From NCBI GenBank assembly GCA_035772785.1, contig JAOCPU010000006.1:496001-560000 (forward strand): a stretch of DNA of 64,000 nucleotides, in the 5' to 3' direction. This document shows positions 1 through 12,153 of the stretch, one piece after another; positions within the stretch are counted from its first letter, which is position 1, and each line of letters begins with the position of its first letter. The notes below the pieces were generated by a model. The model ran no database searches and was not told the origin of the DNA. It saw only the letters and a list, made by a program, of their open reading frames with translations. Both the position numbers and the translations under genes were made by a program. Origin of the DNA: Phlebiopsis flavidoalba. Lineage: Eukaryota > Basidiomycota > Agaricomycetes > Polyporales > Phanerochaetaceae.

Positions 1-569
1 GGATCCTCGGTCCAACTGACTATAGTACATAGTTCAATTAAGAAAAACCAATGCGCGGTCGCTACATACCGTTTAAATATAACGCCGATAGTTACTTTGC
101 TGTCCAACCTCGCAACGTCGGACCTGATTGCGAGGAGACTGTGGGAAGGTGTACGTTGACGGAAATTCCACAAGCACTTTCATTAATGAATCCATCGAGC
201 GTTTTGTCTTCTTCTTCATCCTGCTTGATCGCTTTCTCTCTGCTTTATATACCGATACGGTGGGCTGAGCCGGTGATTCTTGGTACACACTATGTCTGCT
301 GCGCGAAATAGACATGTCGTCATGAGACATAGGACTGCTTGTGAGGACGAGGGGTTCGACACGCTGGTCGATAGCAGGACACAGCATGATGGCGTGCTTT
401 GGAGTCCTAGCATAGGTTTCTTCTTGCTACGTACAGGCCCTTGGTCCATCCTGAACGACAGCAGTTTGTTGAGGCGTGGAGTATGATATCTAAATAGTAA
501 TCTTTCCATTGAGCAGCCGTTGTGTCCATTTATCTTATAAGAACATGATAAGAGTCAGGTTAGCATCTA

Positions 570-1076
570 AAATAATGAACGCACGCCATTGAAGATTATC
601 CAAAGCACGCCTATAAGCCCATCCCTTGTCAGTGATCGACTCTCACGGAGAGCCAGTACGAGGAGGTCTTCGTCGTTATCCACGTCGCGTCCCATTCGCG
701 AGAGCCTACGGTGGCCCCTAATCCATTCGAGGCCCCGAGCAAAGGGGGGGCTACGGAGGTGCTCTGCCCCCGCTAGCAGGGATAAGAGGTTTCGGCGCGC
801 CTTGCACACAGGTGCAACTTGAGGTGCAGTCACTGGTGGCTGAAATGCGGGAGATTGAGGGTTTGCGGACAAGGGTATGAGAGTGACCGGAAATGAGGGC
901 GTTCGCAGAGTAAGTTGGCACCGACCAAGGGCGGGGTTCTGTCCTACTAAGGCGATTAATTGAAGTAGCTGGTTCAAATTAGGTGCGTTGACGTTTGCTG
1001 TTGCCTTCGGGACATAGGCTGCTGATCGGGTGAGGCCGTGCGGTGGCTGGGTTTTGTGTGGGATGAGGGATTCATG
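570..1076 (-). CDS. Unknown conserved-looking protein, N-terminal part only
   Basis: The minus strand opens at an ATG at 1076 with a Ser/Thr/Pro/His-rich start. It then reads, after a frame change, an amphipathic stretch with the motif NQLLQLIALVGQNPAL, a Pro-rich linker, and an acidic-to-helical segment with DNDEDLLVLALRESR at about 625-680. A further frame change gives GWAYRRALDNL at about 590-620. From memory, the last two motifs resemble a short helical module seen in basidiomycete proteins of unknown function; I cannot name the family. The reading is lost below about 570, and nothing in 1-569 continues it convincingly, so the rest is missing, beyond an intron I cannot see, or hidden by sequence errors. 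It lies downstream of the KRE6-type gene on the same strand. Confidence 0.42.
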
Positions 1077-1594
1077 GTAAGGTGATTGTACAAGAGAAAG
1101 GTATATATGTCGGGGCTACAAGGTGCATGGCCACTGGCCTATCCACGGTGTGCAGATGCCACGAGGGTTTATATGCAAAGGGGGAGACGTATCAGGGCTC
1201 GCGACGCAAAAGATCCATACTCGGTCACGTGCGGGACCCCCCGCGGCTCTCGATTCTCGATTTCTCCGAGCGCTCGACCCAGGGTGGCACGCCAATTGTT
1301 TTGAGCTGCAGTCTGCGGCCCCATGGTGGACCACCCCAAAGAAATCCGGATAGTGACGATATGTGGATTTGACCTCTATTATTAACAGATGCAGCAAGCA
1401 CGATGAATACCCTAACAAAAACCAAGATGCAATGATGCGGGTATGCCTCCTCAGAAAAACGAAAATGTGCGTGATATGCGATGGGAGCACGTAAATGCAA
1501 GGCGGAATGAAGATGATTGTGGTTCGCCCACAATGAGCGAGATCCAGAGTCCGCATGGCAGAGTATTCGAAAACGGCTGTATATAGACACACGA

Positions 1595-4297
1595 TTAGCA
1601 CTGTCCATGAAGCTGTTCTTCGGGAATGTCTGTTTGAAATCGTCGCGCCATGTGAGTCAAGTAGTTAGAGGTTGGTTATAGGCCTCGAGGGTACCTGCGT
1701 GCGCGCGAGGGATCGGTTTGAGTGTTGGAAAAACGCCGATATGCACAGGAGTTGTGGACTTACTCGTTGATGTACGCAGCGCGGTAGGGCAAGTCCTCTT
1801 GGGTCACAACCAACGTTCTTGGCGTCCGGATCTTGGTAGACCCCGAATCCAATCCACTCTCATGGTTGTAGGGAATGATAGATGGTCGACGTCTACAAAG
1901 CCGAAATTCCTCGACATACCCAAGTTCATAATGAGGTACTGTATTAAGGCTCTCTCAGAACAGTGGTCGAGGAAGATTGATGTGCACATACCATGGGTTC
2001 CTGAGGTACAGGTCGAGGACCAATCTCAACACCGAGTATCCCGCAGCCATTCCGGCCTGGTTCAAACTGCCAAACCATGTTGCCATCCGAAATCCAGGCA
2101 ATGTACTGCAGAGGAGACGTGAGACAAAATGAGGCGCGGGGTAGCGTGATTCTTGACGTACGGCGCGTCATCAAAGCCTGGCTGATACTGTACGCCGTAG
2201 ATCGAAAACTCGCCTCGGTAAGTTCGTAGGCCTGTTGGTCTAGAATAAGGGATTGAGTTGAAACGTCAACGAGCGGTTATCATACAACCCACTGTGTCTG
2301 TCAGGCACGACGTGGCTTGCTGGAACGCACCACCTTGGTACTCGTTCAACCAAGTACCAGTGGTGTTTGGAATAATCAGAGTCTCGGTGGTCGTTAAACC
2401 AGTAGGTACCTCCGCGTTGAATGGCTATATAAGTCAAGCTCTAGGGTAACTGGGACCTCACTGGCTGGCAGCAAGGTGGACATCAGCACTCACCGCACAC
2501 TGTCCGACTGAGAGACAGATCCTTCAAAGGTTGACCGCCTGATCTGCGGTGAACATCAGCGAATCAATTGCATCATTAGGGTCTGAGTACATACTGTTGA
2601 CCCTCGACAAATATCAATTTCGGGCGCGGCACGACGGCAACAATAAGTACCACGTCAGAGTGAACGGGTCCAGGATGGCGAGTTCGCACAGGACATAGGT
2701 GCAGCGCGACAGTCGTTGAACAGGCAAGTAGGACAGAGCATCTACCATTTTCTGGGGTCACCATTTCCAGTTTGCTAAGCAACTCGGCAAGTCGTTCAGG
2801 GTCTTGGTTGGCGAGCGTCTGCCAACGTCCGCAAGAGTCGTTAAGTGTCCAGCGGGGCCACCTGCATCGTGTTGATATTATCCCGTGGAACACCGTGAGG
2901 GTCTCATGAAACTCACCATACACCCTCCAAGGCTCAGCACCATAGCCCAGCTCGTCTCGAGGTACCCATGAGTCCCAAATAGCGGGGCCAAAGTCCCACA
3001 ATGTTTCATAATTGCACCGGGTAACGACGACTGAGGCCTCACCCAGACCGCCAGTAAAGGCAGAATTCTTCCAGGCTAGCCCTAATCATCCGCACCTCGT
3101 GGTATGTTCCCACCTCCGTGCCGCCTGGCCTCCCTTAATTTCCCGATGTCTAATTCGAATACTCCCCGAGGGTAGTTGAGTCTAAATTCCAAGACACCCC
3201 CTCACCCTCCACGTTGTAATCGCGGCTCTTAGGGATCAGTCCACTCCAATTCCCATTTTCGTGGGTTGGTTGCCCACGTCCCTCTAGCGTGGCAAGGATC
3301 AAACGGCATAATCCACAGTAAGGACTCATTCTCCAGGATAGTATAAGATCGCCTGGCTCTCGTCAGTCGTTGGAACTCATCGCCTGAATAACAAGCCTCA
3401 CCACGCGGTCTTCCAGTCACGTCAATCTTTCTGGGTGATAGCGTCTTGGGAGTCGGCACGACCTACCAGGAACCCACTGACGGCCATGGAAGGAACCTAC
3501 GAACTCAGCCTCCCATATGGGAAAAAAAAACCCCCCTTGGATGAGGAGATGCAGTGCCCCCTTCCTTACCTCAACATCGATCCCGCCTCGCACTTTAGTG
3601 ATGCACATAAGGCGTCGAATCCACACCTGAGGGTTGTTTTGATTGCGCTTACCCCGTAAAAGTGCGACAGACATAAAGGATATCCGGCACTAACACCCGT
3701 TGTCATCCCCCCGATGGGGACCATCACGACTGTGACAGAGAGACGAACTCACAAGCAGCATACCCATACCGCCAAAGAGACTCAGAAGACAGCCCAAATT
3801 CACAATACCGCGTCCAGTGCACCAAAATGGCATGCCTCCCTGGTCACAATCACTCGCCGATCGCGTCATCGGGTCAGGATTGTGCAAATCCGTTCCGCTC
3901 GGGTTCACACGGAACGCACCCGTAGTGAGATCCGCACCAATACCCACGAAGAACGGATCCGGCGAACTACATGGCAAACTAATACAGAACGACATCCAAG
4001 AATGCAACTACAAGCGAGACCCAGCGATGAGATACGGTCAACACTGACCTTGTCGGAAATGGACGCTGGGGATCGGACTGGAAGAGAGCATCATTAAATA
4101 CAAGCATAACGACGTGGAGTCGCTTTGCGATCGATACCACAAGACATGAGAGTAGTAGTTAAAGGACCTGCAAGCAGGTTGAGCGTACAAGGGAGGCGTT
4201 ACTGGCCATGCCCGTATCGACGGCGGTGCGCATGGGGAGAGGAGGGACTAGTAGCCGAGGGTGACAGAGGGATTGACTTCGAGCCAGCTGGAGCCAT
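1595..4297 (-). CDS. KRE6: KRE6/SKN1-type beta-glucan synthesis protein (GH16)
   Basis: This is a type II membrane protein of the KRE6/SKN1 family, required in fungi for beta-1,6-glucan in the cell wall and acting in the secretory pathway or at the cell surface. The start ATG at 4297 leads into a Ser/Pro-rich cytoplasmic tail. One membrane segment follows at about 3750-3815 (GRGIVNLGCLLSLFGG). The GH16-like lumenal domain then reads FSDEF-type (about 3380), FGPAIW (about 2985), SYLPVQRLSRCT (about 2710), the EIDI-E catalytic-type motif (about 2602-2622), YIAWISDGNMVW (about 2095) and LGMSRNFG with MRVDWIR (about 1930-1850). It ends NSFM-QC and a stop at 1595-1597, matching the usual end of the family. 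At least two GT-AG introns and many frameshifts interrupt it. It is divergently placed to the dehydrogenase at 4.6 kb. KRE6 and SKN1 cannot be told apart here. Confidence 0.85.
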
Positions 4298-4338
4298 TGA
4301 TGAGAGATGTAAGGAGTGTGGTGGCTGCGAGCCGTGGG

Positions 4339-4346
4339 TTTATATA
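4339..4346 (-). promoter_or_regulatory. TATA-like element of the KRE6/SKN1-type gene
   Basis: TATATAAA on the minus strand, ending 42 bp upstream of the proposed ATG at 4297. The spacing is short but plausible for a fungal core promoter. No other promoter evidence is visible. Confidence 0.35.
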
Positions 4347-4616
4347 GCGAGCGAAAATTAGGTCAGGTAAAGAAAACAAAACCAGTCGCAAGGCCCGTCA
4401 ACAGACGGCTGGTGGGATGTGGTCGTCGTCAAGAATAGCGGTGAAACCTATCAGAAAATCCAGCACATGATGGGATAAGACCTTGTCTTGTCATAAATAT
4501 TCGGACGTCGGCTCTCGGAAGCGCATCACGGGTGATGCTGGCTACGCGACGTCTACGACGCCACGTAGGAGCGCGCGTCGGGCTCAAGCCGGGCTTGAGA
4601 CGGCGCGTCCGATTCC

Positions 4617-6963
4617 ATGGCCGGAACTTCATGCAGTCCGACCTCCAGGGGTACTTTAGTGCACTTGCGCACCTCTCTTTGTCCACATCAGCCATGCATT
4701 CGTCCAAGTCAGTTGCCTCGTCTCCGTGCCCTCCATGTTCGCACGTACGCTACCTCGCGGCCACCTCTGACCGGTCTCAGCCAAGCGTCCCGCTCTCGCG
4801 CAGAGAAGCTGTCTGCCGAATGGAAGGGTACCAGCGCCACGGGAGAGAACACCAAGAATTTCATCGGCGGCGAGTTTGTTGAGAGCAAAGCAAAGGATTG
4901 GATAGACGTTGTCGATCCGGTTGGTCAACCCAGGCCCTTGACCAGAGTGCTAGTGGATTGATATCCTAAATTCCGTATAGGCCTCCCAGACATTGCTTAC
5001 ACGCGTGCCCAGAGACTACTAGTGCAGAATTCGAGCAGGCTGTAGCTGCTGCGTCTGATGCATTCAAGACCTGGAGCACATCTAGTGTGCTCACGCGTCA
5101 AACGCTTCATTATCGAGTGCGTTCTCTTGAACACTGAGACACTCTTCACCTTGTAACATGTCCACAGGCTTCAACGTCTTTTGCGAGAGCATGGAGACTC
5201 TATTGCCGCAAGCATCGTCCTCGAGCAAGGCAAGACATTACCCAGGTACGCCTGTCATACTGCCATTAGGTGTTGTGTAATTTATCACGGGTGCTCCAGA
5301 TGCCCAGGGCGATTTGCTGCGTGGACAGCAAGTGGTTGAGACTGCAATGGGCATTCCAACTGCTTTGCTCGGTAGCACCATTGAAGGCAAGTAATAGACA
5401 AGCTACGCTCTCATCCTCCTCATACAAATTCCGTAGTGAGCAAGGATATGGATACCTCAACTCGCCGTCTGCCTCTTGGTGTATGTGCGAGGTAAAGTCT
5501 TTTCCGAAACAGCCATTTGGTACCTCTCTTGATGAAAAGCTTGTCAGCATTGCACCTTTTAACTTCCCAGCTATGATTCCACTCTGGACAATTGATTCCA
5601 ATGGCAGTTGCTACCGGCAACACTCTTGTGCTCAAGCCCTATGAACGCGACCCGGGTGCAGCTATGATCATTTCCGAGCTTGCAGCCGTGCCGCGCTTGC
5701 CCCCAGGTGTTTTGAACGTCGTGCACGGAACTGTCCCAACTGTTAAACGCTCTCTGCGACCACCCCAAAATCAAAGCTATCAGCTTTGTCGGTGGTGACC
5801 GCGCAGGGAAACACAATCTATGAAAGAGGGACGCCAGACGGGCAAGCGCGTACAAGTGCGCCCATTCATATTCATTATGCTGTGGAAACAAAGCTCATTA
5901 CATTTATAGGCCAATCTCGGGGCCAAGAATCATGCTGTCGTTATGGCCTGATGGTAAGCACGTACGTTGGCAAAAGACAACATAGCTTTCACAAGTGCCT
6001 GTAGCCAACAAGAAACCATGCTATCAACTCCCTGCTCGGTGCCAGCGCGTTCGGAGCGGCCGGCCGCCAGCGGTGCATGGCAATCTCTGTTGGTATGTGA
6101 ATCATATCTGTGAGGGTAAACTGGGTATCTGACAGCGATATCAGCTGTTCTGGTCGGGCAACGCCCAGCAATGGATCCCTGATCTCGTTTGAGGGGCGAA
6201 GAGCCTGAAAGTCAATCAGGGCTTCGAGGATGGTGCTGACCTGTACGTATAATTCAATGACATATGTGAACGGTATCTAATGATTTTTTTTTCAGCGGCC
6301 CTGTCATCTCACCGGCTGCGAAGGCTCGGATTGAGAGCCTCATTGCGTCTGCGACAGACCAGGGTGGTAAGATTGTTTTCTCGACGGTCGCGGTGTGCAG
6401 GTAGAGGGTTACCCAGATGGTAACTGGGTTGGCCCTACCATTATTGAAAGCGGCGACGACGGACATGACTTGCTACCAGTAAGCGGCGTTCATTTGCCTT
6501 CGTTTTCCGGTTGGATGATAACCTTGATTTAACGACAAGAGATCTTTGGGTCCCGTCCTCGTCGTCATTCCCGCCGACACCTTGGATGACGCGGGATCGA
6601 CATCGTGAACGCAAACAAGTATGGTAACGGAACCGCCATCTTCACTCAAAGCGGCGCGACTGCCCGTAAAAATACGAGACGCAGGTTGAAGTCGGGCAGG
6701 TTGGTATCAACGGCCCATTCCTGTGCCCTGCTGCCGTATGTTCTCCTTGGAGTGGGCAACAAGGCCCAGCTTCCTTGGTGATGTTCCGTTCTATGGGCAA
6801 AGGGTAAGTGGAAAGCCCCTATACAGCACTGGACGGTCCTCACTCATTGTAACTGCAGTGGTATCAACTTCTACACCCAGAACAAGACGACGACATCTCT
6901 CTGGAAGGCGGAAGACGCCATTGGCAACAAGGCTTCTGTCGATATGCCGACACTCACCATTAA
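4617..6963 (+). CDS. ALDH6A1: Methylmalonate-semialdehyde dehydrogenase, mitochondrial
   Basis: This CoA-acylating aldehyde dehydrogenase converts methylmalonate or malonate semialdehyde to propionyl- or acetyl-CoA in valine and pyrimidine breakdown in mitochondria. The N-terminus is basic and Ser-rich, as in a targeting presequence; the start could be the ATG at 4617 or one nearer the mature part (4694 or 4735). [20 protein letters not shown] follows at about 4858-4917. Later exons give [24 protein letters not shown] (about 5545), [23 protein letters not shown], then GAAG-QRCMAIS with the catalytic Cys (about 6052-6095). Next come [17 protein letters not shown] (about 6542), [16 protein letters not shown], and [12 protein letters not shown] near the end. 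The stop at 6961-6963 follows DMPTL, typical of the family. Several GT-AG introns are plausible, and exons hold several frameshifts. It converges on the phosphatase gene. Confidence 0.9.
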
Positions 6964-7103
6964 GTGGCATACATACGCGCCATGCTATTCATTCAATGTA
7001 CTATACACAAGTGTGATCGTATCTGGAATTCGGACTTGTATCTGTACAGTGCGTGTTACCCGAGAAGACTGAGCTACATTGCAGTATTGGGGACTTAGAG
7101 CGG

Positions 7104-7803
7104 TTAGAACCTTCTTTGCCCATCACTTCATCCAAGAAAGCGTTACTGTATGTCACGCACTGCTGGTAAACTTGCTCAAACCCAACTCTACATTATTTGC
7201 GTCAATATGTGACAGGCCTAAAGAAGTCAATTAATGCGGTACTCACAATCCCCCCATAATAAGGGTCTGCGATGGCCCTGTTGTCTACGTATGAACCCCA
7301 CAGACGGACCTCTGCGGTCGCGTCTCTCGGTTTCATACGCTCCAAGGCCCGCAGATTAGCTTCGTCCGAAGCCAAAATATGGGTATACGTTTTGAAGTCT
7401 TGAGGAGAAACCTGTTGAGACTTCGTGTCTAATCGGTACACCATGCTAGAGGGGAAGCTCGTCAAGCTTTGATGGCGCATTGCGAGCCATAGATGTACCT
7501 TCTTTGCAAGTGTCAGCAACTGTACTAATAGCAATATGTCCTTTAGTAATGGGGATGACAGGCAAGAAGTCCTGCAGACTCACCGTCCTCGTCAGGCTCC
7601 TCGCCGACATGGTATCCCGCTGTGCCAGCAGAATCGACCTGAGATAGGATATCGACTCCCCGTTCCTTCGCGACGTGCTTGAGAACAGCCTCGCCCATTG
7701 GCGATCGGCAGATGTTGCCCAAGCAGACCACTAATGTCGGAGGGGGCCATCTTCTCAGGGTGTTCGCGCTTGTGGTGGTTGTGAGTTGTGGGGAATAAAC
7801 CAA
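7104..7803 (-). CDS. LTP1: Low-molecular-weight protein tyrosine phosphatase
   Basis: This small cytosolic phosphatase (family length about 160 residues) dephosphorylates phosphotyrosine. The start at 7803 gives a short N-terminal extension, then the P-loop CLGNICRS with Cys27 as nucleophile and Arg33 binding phosphate (about 7707-7725). SAGTAGYHVGEEPD follows before the first intron (GT at about 7580). The second coding block (about 7245-7460) reads RLDTKSQQVSPQDFKTYTH, LASDEANLRALERMKP, and DPYYGG with the general-acid Asp. A third exon at about 7104-7170 gives GFEQVYQQCVTYSNAFLDEV, the expected C-terminal helix. The stop at 7104-7106 needs a one-base frame correction. The gene is divergently arranged with the unknown gene at 8.1 kb, sharing about 260 bp, and converges with the dehydrogenase. 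Confidence 0.87.
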
Positions 7804-8067
7804 GGCGAGGAGATCAGCACGCGGGGTAACAAATCCTGGTGCCTGCGCATTCTGTAGGGAGGAAAACGCGCGGACCGTGATATTGCAGCCAAATAAGCGT
7901 GTCTGACATGGGACATGGGAAGCTCGAACAGAGAAAGGGGAAAGCGTGTTTCAGAGCCAGCGTGAGGTGGGCCGCTCGGGCTCTGGAAACGACCCCATAG
8001 CAAACTTCTCCTTGGACCAAACTCACTGCGTCTCGCCTTTCCCTTCTGACCAGCACCGCAATTCAAC

Positions 8068-9080
8068 ATGAGCCCCTCCCCCTATCCAGGTCTTTCTAAC
8101 CACCATCGCCTCGCAGGTCACGCTCAAGGCAGCGGCAGGGTACGTCGGGCATTAGCACTCGAGGGTTGTGGGCTGTGTTCTAATGATGGAACATGTAGAA
8201 TAACATCCTGCGAAATCTGGCAGGTCAAGAAGATTCCGTTCACATCGAGTATGATCTTGCTCTTCGGACGAGTCTGCGAAGAAATTATGGAAGAGGAAAG
8301 CACCTCTAGGTGAGTCTGGTGCACAGCATATACAGGCATCAACAATGGTGCTGATTGATACTCGACCGCAGACAAGCAGCAGCTGCCAGGGTTTGCTCAT
8401 AGGCGGTGAATTTCCTGGCGTGAGTACATTTGTCCTGTCTGTAATAGGCATGTTTGCTGACTGTTACAATGTAGGATTTCTCTCAATTGTACGCGCCGTT
8501 CACAATGGTCACATTAACCACCCTGAACTACGTCATATAGCGAGGAGGCAGTGGAATTCAACGAACTCGACCAATTCCTACGACGCAACGAAGACTATAA
8601 ACCCTTCGAAGATGACGCGCCGTTGCTCGTGCCCGAGCCGATAGGTGTTCCAGGCGCATATCTCCCCTCTCCAGATGTATCGACGAAACACGCGCCATCA
8701 CGTTCACCGTCGCCCTCTCCTCTCAAGCTCAAGGAGAAAGAGAAGAAACGAGATCAACGCGGGTGATACGTTGGCAGAGTTCGGCTTGGGGAACGTCAGT
8801 GTGTCCGAGGACGAGCTGATGAGCGCTGGTTGAAGAGTTAGGATTGGGCGGGGACGAAGCGAGTGACCTGGTGAAGGGTCTTGCGGGTAACACGACTGAG
8901 GACAAAGTTGAGAGTGAAGTGAAGGTGGCGGCCCCCCAAAGGCAAGGAGACCAACGTTTGAGACAGTGTCGGAGCCTAAGAATGAGGGACGTCGCGAAGT
9001 CCAAACCCGATCAAGAGCCCGCAGGTGAGGTAGAACCCGCAGTGGTCAAGGTGTCCCCACCAGAGGATACGGTGACATAG
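8068..9080 (+). CDS. Unknown acidic protein with a Ser/Pro-rich linker
   Basis: I do not recognise this protein. From the ATG at 8068, a short first exon can be read in one frame as QVFLTTIASQVTLKAAAG. A second block at about 8200-8310 gives NNILRNLAGQEDSVHIEY and DLALRTSLRRNYGRGKH. A block at 8551-8766 reads EFNELDQFLRRNEDYKPFED, then PLLVPEPIGVPGAYLPSP and a Ser-Pro repeat with a Lys/Glu run. An acidic helix (GLGNVSVSEDELMSA, EELGLGGDEASDLVKGLAG) and a Glu/Lys-rich tail follow, ending SPPEDTVT and the stop at 9078-9080. The plus strand is preferred because these blocks have protein-like composition and follow one another, whereas the opposite strand reads as low-complexity Ser/Leu. The N-terminal half is helical and the C-terminal half probably disordered. 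It is convergent with seipin. Confidence 0.5.
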
Positions 9081-9185
9081 CCTACGCTGGAAAGTTCCGC
9101 GCATCTTGGTTTTCACGTCCGATTCAGAATAAGTGGAAAGGGACTATGGAGTAGCACGTGGCAATATAACACTGACATTGACTTG

Positions 9186-10467
9186 CTAAGAATCGGAGTC
9201 CGAATGATGCGATAGGCGTGATCTCCTGCGCCTCAACGGAATAGTGTCCAGTGCAGTTGGGACTTCTTCCGTCTTGATAGTTTTCCTGGAAGTTTTGAGT
9301 GATGTTGTATTTAAGTTTGTGCGACTTGCTTGACTTACAGAAGATGGTCCTGCCGAGATGATACCTGGCTTCTGTTCAGGCTGTTCAGGTAGACCGGCTC
9401 GACGTCTTGAAGGGGAAGGGGGTGATTTCTTTCTCTCTCTTGCGCTGCCTCCTTCGTGGTCGAGTGTCCTCTACACTTTGCTCGCTCGGCTTTGACTCGC
9501 CCTGAGCTGCCCACTCAACTGCCGGCAGTACGCAAGAAGCCAGTACAACGAAAGAGATGGAAAAGAATGTTTGCGGCAGCCGTGAGGGCTGTTATGAGGG
9601 GGAAGCGCGTGAAGAGGCCACTGAAGCTTTCTGAGTTTGATACAGCGACATGTGATGGTCAAGACACGTACCGCAGCCCCCTGTGGACCACCATACCTCG
9701 CAAGAACGCAGAGGACACAACTAGCTCGCGACCTTGACCGCTTCCTAGTGTTCTCCACTGGTCCTGGCGACCTAGTTCAACATATGCAACCGTCGTCGTT
9801 GTCCCGGTTACAATGTTGGTGAGCAAGGGAATGTGAAGATCCGTCATTCCAGGTGAGCTCCACAGAGATGAGAGCCGGGGCATGGAAGGAGGAAGCACTA
9901 GAGCCTGTGGTGCGCTTATCAGCGTCCGTGAAGGGAAATGGTGCACGCTTCGTAACTGACAGATCTCCGAGAATTTGCTATGGTCCTGTTGCTTGGTGTA
10001 TTGAGTGTAAGGGAGGCCATAAAGTTTCCGAGATTCAGATTAGACTGGCTGACAGGCACTGTCAGAATCAACGAGATATCATAAGGTTGTTGAGCGTTAA
10101 GCATTGGTAGTGGTGTGTACGCATAGGGGGAAACACCATCCCTAAAAGAGCGTATGTGTTAGCTCGTGCAGATGCATGCGTTAAAATCGGCTTACCCATA
10201 TTGGAGGTAAACTGGTACCTCCCAGCCTACTGCTATACTCCTCCACACGAACCAGCCGGATGAGATGGAGAAAAATAAAAGAGTGGGTATTGTCAGTATG
10301 AAAACAATCAGTGGTATAAGTTGGGGAGCATAGGGTCGAATGAATCGGAAACCAGCCCAGAACAAGTCACTGGCAATCTGTAGGGGGTATCGGACGATCC
10401 AAGGGTATTCGATGACCTCTTCCTCTGGTGGAGGGTCGAAAGGCTTGCGGTCCTCCTCCATAGCCAA
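9186..10467 (-). CDS. SEI1: Seipin (lipid-droplet assembly protein)
   Basis: Seipin sits at contacts between the ER and lipid droplets and is needed for normal droplet formation. The start at 10467 (MAMEEDRKPFDPPPEEE) leads into a cytosolic tail, then a first membrane segment (LIPLIVFILTIPTLLFF, about 10270-10330) followed by WFVWRSIAVGWEVP. After an intron, the lumenal domain reads QQPYDISLILTVPVSQSNL and LGNFMASLTLNTPSNRT (about 9960-10100), and in another frame LTNIVTGTTTTVAYVELGRQ (about 9750-9835). The second membrane region (LFTRFPLITALTAAANILFH) lies at about 9560-9620. A basic Ser-rich tail with PLRRRRSRLSHHSDSDS ends at the stop 9186-9188. Two membrane segments around a lumenal beta domain are the seipin layout. 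Exon junctions and at least two frameshifts interrupt it. Confidence 0.86.
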
Positions 10468-10737
10468 GTCGGAAGAGTCGCAATTCGGTCAATTTGCCGC
10501 CTTGCTGACCTCGATGTAACGGTGCGCGAGCAAAACGCGGCCGCGGCGCGACGCGCTCCCTCACAATTTCGTCACCATCGTGACCGTGACAAGATCTGCG
10601 CCCCAAAATGGTAATAACATGATAACCCACTTGTCACGCATCAATTTTGATCTCAATCAGCGTTCCGTTGACTTGTCGCATGGCCGCCTCTCTGGCTCAG
10701 GACGACGAGCAACCCTCCAATAGACTTGTATGATACC

Positions 10738-11882
10738 ATGAGCACAACTACTCTGCAAAACCCATTGGCTGCACCTTCTGCTATACGAGATATCATACGT
10801 CCTCAGTTCCACCAAAACAACTTCATTGAGGAGTCACATGTACAAGAACGACCTTGGCATTAAGCTTGACAAAAGGTATGCACAACTCATCGTGCTCGAC
10901 ATGTCTTCGTACTTAGATACTCGCTTTCAGATGACCAGATATGTCGACTCAACCTCACAGCGACCGGCTGCCCGCTAGGGCCGCTACACTGTCCGCTCAG
11001 ACACACGAACCCGTCCACGCAGAACTTCCAGCCTCCAAAACAACTGCCTACGCACCCTCGTGAACGAGAACGTCTCTCGACTGTGTGTAAGCACTGGCTG
11101 CGTGGTCTCTGTAAGAAAGGAGATCAATGCGAGTTCCTTCACGAATATAACCTCAGGCGGATGCCGGAGTGCTGGTGGTGTTTGCGAAAATACGGCTATT
11201 GTTCGGCGGGAGATGAGTGTCTGTATGCGCATCCAAAGGAGCGGAGAGTGGAGTGTCCAGACTACAATCGTGGCTTCTGCAAACTGGGTGCGCTGTCTTC
11301 TCATATGAATGCGACTGTGGCGCTCATAAACTGTCCCTTAGGCCCGGAATGCCCTCGCAAGCACGTTCGCAAAGTCGTCTGCCAAAATTACCTCACAGGG
11401 TTCTGTCCTTTGGGACCCGAATGTCTTCGCGGGCAGTAAGTAACTCACCTCACTCTAGAATGTCTCCGTGTAACCAACTATCGCCAGCCCCAAACCAGAC
11501 ATGCCTCCACCCAAAGCTTACGAGCCACCGGAGCCGCCGTCGCAGCGCGACTTAGGTCCACCACCGCCAGGTTACGGCAGATATGCCGACTTTGACCGGA
11601 GCTTCGGTGGCAACGGTCCCCCTGGCGGCGGGGGCAACATGGGACCGGCCGGGAGGCCGTCGGAACCTGGAGGACGTTGTGTGCTTCAAGGTGAGTTTCA
11701 TCGCGATGAACAGAGCTGCACGATCGCTCATGCATCGAATCAGTGTGGAGAGAAGGGCCATTATGCGAAATCACTGCAACAGGCGCAACGTTCCTGGCAA
11801 CCGTGGTGGGTTCGACCGCGCGACGTACAGGCGGTATGGAGAGGATAGAGGCGATATGAAGCCTGAGTGTGATGCATCGTAG
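10738..11882 (+). CDS. YTH1: CPSF30/YTH1 mRNA 3'-end processing zinc-finger protein
   Basis: This subunit of the cleavage and polyadenylation factor binds the poly(A) signal region of pre-mRNA in the nucleus. The start at 10738 gives QNPLAAPSAIRDIIRPQFHQ. A first CCCH finger lies at about 10935-11010 (ICRLNLTATGCPLGPLHCPL). Fingers two to five follow at 11083-11439: CKHWLRGLCKKGDQCEFLH, CWWCLRKYGYCSAGDECLYAH, CPDYNRGFC and CQNYLTGFCPLGPEC, with PLGPECPRKH between. A Pro/Gly-rich linker (11500-11690) leads to a C-terminal CCHC knuckle (CGEKGHYA, about 11740-11770) and NVPGNRGGFDRATYRRYGED, with the stop at 11880-11882. Yeast Yth1 lacks the knuckle; animal CPSF30 has it. A frameshift lies in the knuckle, and an insertion between fingers four and five may be a small intron or error. 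Confidence 0.9.
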
Positions 11883-12153
11883 ATGCTACATCTTGATAAT
11901 GATATGTTTGGAGTGTATGCGCATGTCGGGGTTGAATATTACCGAACACTGAAACTGAGCGAGGATGAACCGAATACTAGGACTTCCCTTTCTGGCTGTG
12001 TCGGTCTCACGAAGGACGTCATCGTCTTTGAGTGGACCAATCAATTGATTGCAATCCCGACGCGGAAAACAAGCGAGGCTCCTCAATTGAGTGCTTTTTC
12101 AAAGTTGGTTCTCTCTTGCATCTTTTATTTTTCAGCACGACACAGGATCAGTC

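Noticed and set aside
3714..4097. 127-codon plus-strand frame rich in Thr and Arg
   Set aside because: It is the antisense of the membrane-anchor region of the KRE6/SKN1-type gene.
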